From: Aquabacterium fontiphilum
GTDB lineage: Bacteria; Pseudomonadota; Gammaproteobacteria; Burkholderiales; Burkholderiaceae_C
DNA: 64,000 nucleotides
Assembly (NCBI RefSeq): GCF_009909205.1
Contig: NZ_JAAAPN010000010.1
Coordinates: 1 to 64,000, forward strand
Reading direction: 5' to 3'
Every line of letters begins with the position of its first letter. The first letter of the stretch is position 1. Positions 56,468 through 64,000 of this stretch are shown piece after piece. The translations under genes were made by a program, and so were the position numbers. The notes beneath the pieces are model-generated. The model worked only from the letters and a program-made list of their open reading frames with translations, ran no database searches and was not told the origin of the DNA.

Positions 56468-56728
56468 CTGTTCGGATGGGCCGCACGGGCCATGGTCGGG
56501 TCACCACGACAGGGTACATCACCCAGGGGCTTGTGCTGCATGAAAAACCCGCCGCACAAGCGAGATGCCCTCCCCCATCAACCCATGGGTGCAGACGCAT
56601 GTCGCCCCCACCCCACACCGGTGATGCATTTGCGCAAAAAACGCAGGCCGCCCGGCGAATGACGGAAATCATGCTACAGTAGCGGTCTTGGTTGATGCAG
56701 CGCAGCGCAAAAACCAACAAGAGTACCT
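56468..56728. other. Spacer between the two tRNA-Leu genes
   Basis: No gene is visible. The right part carries ATGCTACAGTAGCGGTCTTG (56671-56690), which parallels the ATGCTATAGTTGCGGTCTTC before the first copy. The promoter and leader were therefore duplicated together with the tRNA; TACAGT at 56675-56680 is the likely -10. Confidence 0.5.
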
Positions 56729-56813
<85 letters not shown>

Positions 56814-56817
56814 AATG

Positions 56818-56851
56818 AAAAAGCCGACAGACATCGTCTGTCGGCTTTTTT
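56818..56851 (+). terminator. Terminator after the second tRNA-Leu
   Basis: AAAAGCCGACAGAC, loop ATC, GTCTGTCGGCTTTT then T-run. The stem is almost the same as that of the first copy, so the duplication included the terminator; the sequences between have diverged. Confidence 0.88.
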
Positions 56852-56880
56852 CTTGTGTGCGCGTCATCAAGCGCATCATC

Positions 56881-56902
56881 AAAAACGGGCCCTGAGGGCC
56901 CG
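56881..56902 (-). terminator. Terminator of the phosphoribosyltransferase gene
   Basis: On the minus strand, CGGGCCC, loop TCA, GGGCCCG, then TTTTT. It lies 14 bases past the stop of the gene and converges with the second tRNA-Leu terminator. Confidence 0.8.
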
Positions 56903-56916
56903 TGCTTGGCATGCCA

Positions 56917-57441
56917 TCAAAGGCCCTGATGGCGCTTCAACAAAGCGTCCGGGCGCAGCGTGTCGTACTCTTCAAACGGCTGATGGATCCACGGGCTCGT
57001 GGGCAAGGTGTCCACGTAGTAGTCCGGCGTGTAGCTCGACACCCCCTTGACCCACAGCACGGCCGAGCGCAGCTCGGTGATGGCCGGCATGGCGCGCAGG
57101 CGATCCACCACCGCGCGCAGGGTGACGCCCGAATCAGCCAGATCGTCGACCAGCAACACGCGGCCAGCCAGCTCGCCCTTGGGCATGGTGATGTACTTGG
57201 CCATGTCCAGGCGCCCCTGCAGGGTGCCGCCTTCGTCACGGTAGGAACTGGTGGACATGATGCCCAGCGGTCGATCAAAGATGCGCGACAGCACATCGCC
57301 CGGGCGCATGCCGCCGCGGGCCAGGCACAAGATCTGGTCGAACTCCCAACCCGAAGCGTGGACCTGCAATGCCAGCTTTTCAATGAGCCGGTGATACTCG
57401 TCCCAGGATACGTAGAGGTGTTTGCCGTCGTCGGTCAGCAT
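56917..57441 (-). CDS. Purine-type phosphoribosyltransferase
   Basis: A 174-residue type I PRTase. The PRPP-binding motif is RVLLVDDLADSGVTLRAVV. ILCLARGGMRPGDVLSRIF and the flexible loop region SYRDEGGTLQGRLDMAKY are typical of hypoxanthine/xanthine phosphoribosyltransferase-like proteins. Probably salvages hypoxanthine, xanthine or guanine; the base specificity is not decided by sequence alone. It lies 47 bases downstream of purA, which supports a purine role. Ends in a strong terminator. Confidence 0.85.
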   Translation of the reverse strand: MLTDDGKHLYVSWDEYHRLIEKLALQVHASGWEFDQILCLARGGMRPGDVLSRIFDRPLGIMSTSSYRDEGGTLQGRLDMAKYITMPKGELAGRVLLVDDLADSGVTLRAVVDRLRAMPAITELRSAVLWVKGVSSYTPDYYVDTLPTSPWIHQPFEEYDTLRPDALLKRHQGL

Positions 57442-57488
57442 CGGTCGATACTCCTTGTGTGCTGTGCGCTTCGTGCCCTGTCCTGCTC

Positions 57489-58880
<1,392 letters not shown>

Positions 58881-60074
58881 TCAGAGCGCACGCAGGGTCC
58901 AGCGCCCATTGATCAATGCGAGCTCGCGGTCGCAATCGAATTCCTGGACGTCGTGTTCGTGTCCGGGCAGCACGCACACCACCGTGTGGCCCTGCCCTCT
59001 GAGTTCCCGGACGGCCTGGCGCAGGGCCGGGTCCTGCCCCCACGGCGCGCGAATGGCCTGGCGCACGGCAAGACCGACACGCGAGGCCAGCAGCTCGGCC
59101 AACACCTTGAGGTCCAGGCTGAAGCCCACGGCGGGACGGCGGCGGCCGAAGACGGCCCCTACTTCGTCGTAGCGCCCCCCGCGCACCAGGGCGTCGGCAT
59201 GGCCGGCCGCATAGATGGCGAAACGGGTGCCGCTGTAGTAAGCGTAGCCGCTGAGGTCGGAAAGATCGAAGCCCACGCTCAGACCCTCGCGTGATGCCGC
59301 CAGACCGGCGGCCAACGCAGCCAGATCGGCCAGCGCCGCATCGACCAGCGGATGGGCCGGAAGCAGCTCGCGCGCGCGGGCGAGCACATCGCTGCCACCG
59401 TAGAGCGTGGTCAGGGCCACCAGCGTGTCGGCAGCATGGGCAACGTTGCCGAAGGCCCCCGCCCGACCAAGGTCGCGCAGCGCCGCCACGTCCTTGCTTG
59501 TCAGCGCAGCCACAACGGCTGCATGGGCGGACGCCCCCAGCTCGAGACCGAGACCGCCCAACACGCCTTCGATCAGGCGCACATCGGCCAGATCAACGAC
59601 GAGACCCTGCCCAAGCCCGCTGTCCTGCAACCCTTGCAGCGCAAGTTCGGCCACTTCCAGATCGGCTTCGAGGCCGGCATGACCGTAGATCTCGGCCCCC
59701 AGTTGCAGCGGCTCACGGCTGGCGTGAGGGCTGGCGGGGCGGGTGTGCAACACCGGGCCGCAGTAGCACAGGCGGGTGACGCCTGCACGGTTGAGCAGAT
59801 GGGCGTCGATGCGCGCCACCTGGGGCGTGGCATCGGCACGCAGGCCGAGCGTGCGACCGCTGAGCTGGTCGACCAGCTTGAAGGTCTTGAGGTCGAGCGC
59901 GTGACCCGTGCCGGACAGCAGCGACTCGATGTGCTCGAGCATGGGCGGCATCACCAGCTCGTAGCCATAACTGCGAGCGGCGTCCAGCCACACGCGGCGC
60001 AGCTCCTCCACGCGACGAGCCTGCGCAGGCAAGACATCGGCAATGTGCTCTGGCAACAGCCAAGCAGACGACAT
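58881..60074 (-). CDS. hisZ: ATP phosphoribosyltransferase regulatory subunit HisZ
   Basis: A 397-residue HisRS-like protein without tRNA-charging function. It activates the short HisG in histidine synthesis. [23 protein letters not shown] at the start, [45 protein letters not shown] and [20 protein letters not shown] are the HisS-like motifs. The Arg and Gly-rich C-terminal segment ([26 protein letters not shown], read in parts) is present. Start ATG 60074 is chosen by family length. hisG is not in the window. Confidence 0.94.
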   Translation of the reverse strand: MSSAWLLPEHIADVLPAQARRVEELRRVWLDAARSYGYELVMPPMLEHIESLLSGTGHALDLKTFKLVDQLSGRTLGLRADATPQVARIDAHLLNRAGVTRLCYCGPVLHTRPASPHASREPLQLGAEIYGHAGLEADLEVAELALQGLQDSGLGQGLVVDLADVRLIEGVLGGLGLELGASAHAAVVAALTSKDVAALRDLGRAGAFGNVAHAADTLVALTTLYGGSDVLARARELLPAHPLVDAALADLAALAAGLAASREGLSVGFDLSDLSGYAYYSGTRFAIYAAGHADALVRGGRYDEVGAVFGRRRPAVGFSLDLKVLAELLASRVGLAVRQAIRAPWGQDPALRQAVRELRGQGHTVVCVLPGHEHDVQEFDCDRELALINGRWTLRAL

Positions 60075-60171
60075 ACAAAAAGCGAGGGGGGTTAAAACCG
60101 CCATTCTACCGGGGGAATGGCGCGGGTCGGGTGCTTGCACGCACCCGACCTCCGAGACGGGCGACCGGATA

Positions 60172-60366
60172 TCAGGTCGAACCGCCGAACACCCAGAGCA
60201 GCGTGAGCCCCAGGCACATGCTGACCAGCCCGAACGTGCGCAACTGCTGGTCGCTCAACTGCAGGATCTGCTCGAACATCCGGCGCCAACCTGATGGATT
60301 GAGGGCCGGCAACAGCCCTTCGAGCACCAGAAACAGCGCCAGGGCCAGCCAGAGCACGTCGCTCAT
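60172..60366 (-). CDS. DUF2065 small membrane protein
   Basis: A 64-residue protein with two hydrophobic helices (about 4-22 and 45-61) around a short loop [16 protein letters not shown]. It matches the DUF2065 family, found between hflC and hisZ/purA in many proteobacteria. Function unknown; proposed only by location to act with the HflKC complex. Confidence 0.88.
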   Translation of the reverse strand: MSDVLWLALALFLVLEGLLPALNPSGWRRMFEQILQLSDQQLRTFGLVSMCLGLTLLWVFGGST

Positions 60367-60390
60367 CGGTACTGCCGCGTGTCAGGTGGA

Positions 60391-61269
60391 TCAGCGTGGC
60401 GAGGCGCCTGCGCCGCGCATGGCGCGGAAGAAGTCGCTCGACGGGTCGACCACCATCACGTCCGATTTGCTGCGGAATGTGGTGCGGTAAGCCTCCAGAC
60501 TGCGGTAGAACTGCGCAAACTGCGGGTCGCGTCCAAAGGCTTCTGCGTACATGGCCGAGGCCTTGGCGTCGCCTTCACCCTTGATCTTCTGTGCATCGCG
60601 GTAAGCCTCGGCCACGATGATCTCGCGCTGCCGGTCGGCATCCGCGCGAATCTTTTCGCCCTCGGCCGCGCCGGTCGAGCGCAGCTCGTTGGCCACGCGC
60701 TTGCGCTCGGACTCCATGCGGCGGTAGACCGACTCGGTGATGTTGGCCGAGAAGTCCACCCGTTTGATGCGCACGTCGACAATCTCAATGCCGAAGTTCT
60801 TGGCGTCGTCCGCCAGGCGAGCCAGCACGCCGCGCATCACGCGCTCACGCTCGGTCGACAGCACAGCGGTGACCGTGCGGCGGGTCACCTCTTCGTTGAG
60901 CGCTGCCTGCACGATGGGCGACAGGCGCAACTCGGCATTGCGGATGTCGACCCCGTTGTTGCGGATGAACTGGCGGGGTTCGGTGATACGCCACTTGATC
61001 AGCCAGTCCATCACGAGGCTCTTCTTCTCAGCCGTGAAGATGGGGCGGGGATCAGGGCTGTCGAGTGTCTGGATGCGGCGATCGAGGAAGACGACGTTCT
61101 GGAACGGCGCGGGCGCCTTGAACTTCAGTCCAGGCTCACTGACCACGTCCTTGATCTCGCCCAGGGCATAGACGACGGCAAACTGGCGCTGATCCACCAC
61201 GTACAGCGTGGACGAGGCCACGAAGAACAGAAGCAGCGCGCCGATGAGGAAGGTTCCGATGCGATTCAT
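60391..61269 (-). CDS. hflC: Protease modulator HflC (SPFH/band 7)
   Basis: A 292-residue single-pass inner-membrane protein. The N-terminal anchor (FLIGALLLFFVASSTLYVVD) is followed by a periplasmic SPFH domain (RQFAVVYALGEIKDV, MDWLIKWRITEPRQFI) and a coiled coil (ERKRVANELRSTGAAEGEKI). With HflK it surrounds and restrains the FtsH protease. It lies 23 bases after hflK. Confidence 0.95.
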   Translation of the reverse strand: MNRIGTFLIGALLLFFVASSTLYVVDQRQFAVVYALGEIKDVVSEPGLKFKAPAPFQNVVFLDRRIQTLDSPDPRPIFTAEKKSLVMDWLIKWRITEPRQFIRNNGVDIRNAELRLSPIVQAALNEEVTRRTVTAVLSTERERVMRGVLARLADDAKNFGIEIVDVRIKRVDFSANITESVYRRMESERKRVANELRSTGAAEGEKIRADADRQREIIVAEAYRDAQKIKGEGDAKASAMYAEAFGRDPQFAQFYRSLEAYRTTFRSKSDVMVVDPSSDFFRAMRGAGASPR

Positions 61270-61292
61270 GTCAGGGGTTCCTTGCGTGGGCT

Positions 61293-62483
61293 TCAGCGGG
61301 CATCGCGGTCACGGCTGCGCGAGCCGTCACGGGAGCGCGGATCAAGCGTACCGACGCCGCCGAGGGTGGCGCCATTGCCGGTCGGCGCAGCCACGGGCTC
61401 GGCCGCGGCCGCCGATGCGGCGGGAGCCACGCCACTGGCCTGGAGCAGCTTGTCGAGCGGCAGGTACAGCAGGTTGCTGCCCTGGCGTGAGTCGACCATC
61501 ACCTTGGTCACGTTGCTGTAGACCTGCTGCATGGTGTCGATGTACATGCGGTCGCGCATCACAGCCGGGGCCTTCTGGTACTCGACCAGCACCGCCTTGA
61601 AGCGTTGGGCATCACCCTCTGCCTGGGCCACCACACGCGCAGAGTAGCCGGCGGCCTCTTCACGCAGGCGGGCGGCCGTACCCTGTGCCTTCGGGATCAC
61701 CTCGTTGGCGTAGGCCTGGCCTTCGTTCTTCAGGCGTTCGCGGTCAGCGCCGGCCTTCACGGCATCGTCGAACGCCGCCTGAACCTGCTCGGGCGCCTGT
61801 ACGCTCTGCACGTTCACGTTGGAGATCAGAACACCCGCCTTCACTTTGTCAAGCTGAGCCTGGATGGACTTCACCAACTGCGCGGCGATGGCGTCGCGCT
61901 GCTCGTACAGCACCGAATCCATGGGGCTGTTGCCGACGATCTCGCGCACGGCCGACTCGGCCGCCTGCACCACGGCCTCGTCGGGGCTGCGGTTCTCGAA
62001 CAGGTAGTTCTTGGCGTCAGACAAGCGGTACTGCACCGTGAAGCGAATGTCGACGATGTTCTCGTCGCGCGTCAGCATGAAGCTTTCGCGCAGACCGGTG
62101 GTCTGCACCACCGCGTTGCTGCCGACCTCGACCGAGCGCAGTTGCGTCAGATTGACGGTTTCGTGCTGCTGGATCGGATAGGGCGCGCGCCATTTGAAAC
62201 CCGCTTCGGAGGTGTGGCTGAAGCGGCCGAAGGTCAGCACAACGGCCTGCTGCCCTTCCTGCACGATGTAGAAGCCGCTGCCCAGCCAGATCAACCCCAC
62301 CAGCCCCAGCACCACCCCGATGCCGATGCCTGCACTGCGGGGGTCAGGCGTCATGCTGCCGCCAGGCCCCTGGTCGCCACTGCCGCCGCCGTCCTTGCCG
62401 GAGAACACGCCGCTGAGCTTGCGGTTGAAGTCGCGCCACAGTTCGTCCAGATCGGGCGGGCCATCGTTGCGGTTGTTGTACAT
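61293..62483 (-). CDS. hflK: Protease modulator HflK (SPFH/band 7)
   Basis: A 396-residue partner of HflC. The N-terminus is Gly-rich and cytoplasmic (RNDGPPDLDELWRDFNRKL, GKDGGGSGDQGPGGS). Then come one transmembrane helix (IGIGVVLGLVGLIWLGSGFYI) and an SPFH domain (QAVVLTFGRFSHTSEAGFKW), ending in an Ala/Pro-rich tail. ATG 62483 is chosen because MYNN..DLDELWRDF is the normal family start. The frame remains open 57 codons upstream to just after hflX, with an extra hydrophobic stretch not typical of HflK. Confidence 0.93.
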   Translation of the reverse strand: MYNNRNDGPPDLDELWRDFNRKLSGVFSGKDGGGSGDQGPGGSMTPDPRSAGIGIGVVLGLVGLIWLGSGFYIVQEGQQAVVLTFGRFSHTSEAGFKWRAPYPIQQHETVNLTQLRSVEVGSNAVVQTTGLRESFMLTRDENIVDIRFTVQYRLSDAKNYLFENRSPDEAVVQAAESAVREIVGNSPMDSVLYEQRDAIAAQLVKSIQAQLDKVKAGVLISNVNVQSVQAPEQVQAAFDDAVKAGADRERLKNEGQAYANEVIPKAQGTAARLREEAAGYSARVVAQAEGDAQRFKAVLVEYQKAPAVMRDRMYIDTMQQVYSNVTKVMVDSRQGSNLLYLPLDKLLQASGVAPAASAAAAEPVAAPTGNGATLGGVGTLDPRSRDGSRSRDRDAR

Positions 62484-62656
62484 GGGTTCACCGCCCGCGG
62501 CGCCGGGCACCCGCTGCTGTGCGGACGAGACCAGCACCCAGCCAGCTCGACGCACAACGCCAGCCGCCAGTTGGGCCGCCAGGACCACCGCACGCAGTAC
62601 CGCCGGGACAGATTTCACAGACGGGTCGCCCGAGGAAGGTGAAGACATGTTCATGT

Positions 62657-63943
62657 TCAGACGGGAGGTAAGAAGGACCCGCCGCCCGACGCGGGCGGCA
62701 AGCCGTTGGAATTGTGCCTGTCAAAACGCGGATCGGCCGGCCCTGTTGGCGTGTCCGCACGGTTCAAACGGTCAACAGCGATCTCTGCAATCAGGTCGCG
62801 CAGCGCCTGCAGGCCACTGCCGTCCAGCGCGCTGACGAACACACGCGGACAGACACGATGCGTCGGCAGTTCGAAGACATCACGCTCGTGTCGCGGGCGC
62901 TGATGGGGCGGCAACAGGTCGACCTTGTTGAAGACCAGCACCTGCGTGACGTCACCGGCACCAATGTCCTGCAGCACCTTGAGCACTTCAGCAAGCTGCT
63001 CTTCCAGCACGGGGCTGGCTGCGTCGACCACGTGCAGCAGCACGTCGGCCTCGGCGGCTTCAAGCAAAGTGGCCTCGAATGCCTCGACCAGCGTGTGCGG
63101 CAGGTCGCGGATGAAACCCACCGTGTCAGACACAGTGACGCTACGGCCCACGGCCTGCAGGTAGAGCTGGCGGGTGGTGGTATCAAGCGTCGCGAACAAC
63201 TGGTCGGCCGCGTAGGTGCCGGCCTTGGTCAGGGCATTGAACAGCGTGGACTTGCCGGCGTTGGTGTAGCCGACCAACGAGACGCGGAAGGTGCCGGTGC
63301 GTTCGCGCGAGCGACGCTGGGTGTGACGCTGGCGCTTGACCTTGCCCAGTCGCTCCTTGAGCGACTTGATCTTTTGCTCGATCATGCGGCGGTCGAGCTC
63401 GATCTGAGTTTCGCCCGGGCCGCCACGATGGCCGACACCACCACGTTGGCGTTCCAAGTGGCTCCAACGGCGCACAAGCCGGGTAGACAGGTATTCAAGG
63501 CGAGCCAGTTCGACCTGCAGCTTGCCCTCATGGCTGCGGGCGCGCGCGCCGAAGATTTCGAGGATGAGGCCAGTGCGGTCGAGCACCTCGACGCCCAGAT
63601 GGCGCTCGAGGTTGCGCTGCTGGGCAGGCGACAAGGCCTGATCGAAGATCACGCCATGGGCCTGGTAGAGCGTGATGAGCTCCTTGATTTCGTCGGCCTT
63701 GCCGGAGCCGACGAACAAAGCCGGGTCTGGCGCCCGGCGTTTGGCCGTGACGCGCGCCACGGGCTGGTCGCCGGCGGACTCGGCCAGCAGCGCGAGCTCG
63801 TCCAGCGTCGGGTCGAATGCGCTGCCAGGCCCAAAGTCCACGCCGACCAGCACGACGCGGGGGTCATCCGGATGCAGGGCAGCGCCGGCGGCCGGAGAAG
63901 AAGCGCCGGGCTCGGCGCGCGGGGAGGAACGGGGTGAGGTCAC
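62657..63943 (-). CDS. hflX: Ribosome-associated GTPase HflX
   Basis: A 428-residue GTPase that rescues or splits stressed ribosomes. The HflX domain has LALLAESAGDQPVARVTAKR and LFVGSGKADEIKELI. A coiled linker (MIEQKIKSLKERLGKVKRQR) precedes the G domain: G1 GYTNAGKSTLFNAL, G3 DTVGFIRDLPHTLVEAF and G4 FNKVDLL. The start is GTG 63943, overlapping the hfq stop (GTGA). C-terminal tail short and Gly/Ser-rich. Confidence 0.95.
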   Translation of the reverse strand: MTSPRSSPRAEPGASSPAAGAALHPDDPRVVLVGVDFGPGSAFDPTLDELALLAESAGDQPVARVTAKRRAPDPALFVGSGKADEIKELITLYQAHGVIFDQALSPAQQRNLERHLGVEVLDRTGLILEIFGARARSHEGKLQVELARLEYLSTRLVRRWSHLERQRGGVGHRGGPGETQIELDRRMIEQKIKSLKERLGKVKRQRHTQRRSRERTGTFRVSLVGYTNAGKSTLFNALTKAGTYAADQLFATLDTTTRQLYLQAVGRSVTVSDTVGFIRDLPHTLVEAFEATLLEAAEADVLLHVVDAASPVLEEQLAEVLKVLQDIGAGDVTQVLVFNKVDLLPPHQRPRHERDVFELPTHRVCPRVFVSALDGSGLQALRDLIAEIAVDRLNRADTPTGPADPRFDRHNSNGLPPASGGGSFLPPV

Positions 63944-64000
63944 CCTTCGGAGGATTCGCTGGCGTGGAAGTTGACGGCACGGCCTGGCACGACCGTGGAA
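63940..64000 (-). CDS. hfq: RNA chaperone Hfq, C-terminal end (partial at window edge)
   Basis: The last 61 bases on the minus strand read STVVPGRAVNFHASESSEG then TGA. STVVPGR is the conserved Sm2-motif region of Hfq and NFHA its usual C-terminal continuation in betaproteobacteria. The tail is very short. The stop overlaps the hflX GTG start (GTGA). The conserved hfq-hflX order supports the call; the remainder is outside the window. Confidence 0.88.
   Translation of the reverse strand, partial: STVVPGRAVNFHASESSEG

Overview
This is a GC-rich chromosomal segment of a Gram-negative betaproteobacterium. The gene orders point to Burkholderiales, probably near Comamonadaceae or the Aquabacterium/Leptothrix/Ideonella group: rpsF-priB-rpsR-rplI-dnaB; rpsB-tsf-pyrH-frr-uppS-cdsA-dxr-rseP-bamA-ompH-lpxD-fabZ-lpxA-lpxB-rnhB; hfq-hflX-hflK-hflC-DUF2065-hisZ-purA; and divergent ppsR/ppsA. 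The placement is inferred from gene content and order, not from a search.

Layout. (1) Bases 1-4.8 kb are accessory DNA, visibly more AT-rich than the rest. They hold the end of an IS3-type transposase, a truncated IS110/IS1111-type transposase, and then orphan genes all on the plus strand. Two of these genes are separated by a recognisable integron attC site (1478-1594). A second attC core lies at 717-723 beside the IS remnant, and half an attC lies near 3457. I read this as the distal part of a decayed chromosomal integron cassette array whose integrase, if present, is to the left of the window. (2) 4.9-10.1 kb carries small plus-strand genes: DUF924, a membrane protein with a ClpP-like domain, a lipoprotein, a small membrane protein, then a tight VOC / methyltransferase / DUF2007 / VOC run. 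(3) 10.1-15.0 kb (minus) is a two-partner secretion pair: a large surface exoprotein and its outer-membrane transporter. It is divergent from a UDP-glucuronate decarboxylase gene. (4) 16.2-22.0 kb is a C4-dicarboxylate TRAP system: dctSR (minus) divergent from dctPQM (plus). (5) 22.1-33.9 kb is central carbon metabolism: ppc, a tandem glycine riboswitch followed by gcvT-gcvH-gcvP, and the ppsR/ppsA pair.

(6) 34.0-37.2 kb (plus) is the S6/PriB/S18/L9 operon and dnaB. (7) 37.2-53.8 kb (minus) holds a Bax-inhibitor-1 protein, an iron-regulated hemP with a Fur box, and then the long translation / isoprenoid / phospholipid / outer-membrane assembly / lipid A cluster. (8) 53.9-56.8 kb has rnr divergent from two identical tRNA-Leu(CAG) genes, each with its own terminator. 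(9) 56.9-64.0 kb (minus) runs from a partial hfq at the window edge through hflX-hflK-hflC, a DUF2065 gene and hisZ to purA and a phosphoribosyltransferase.

Most of the window is conserved housekeeping. The unusual parts are the integron/IS remnant at the left end, the lineage-specific secreted or membrane proteins between 2.3 and 8.2 kb, the TPS adhesin locus, and several regulatory structures: the tandem glycine riboswitch, the dctP/dctQ intercistronic hairpin, the dctS-dctP palindrome, the Fur box, and a possible Shine-Dalgarno-sequestering repeat in the IS remnant. I found no CRISPR array, prophage or defence island that I could defend.
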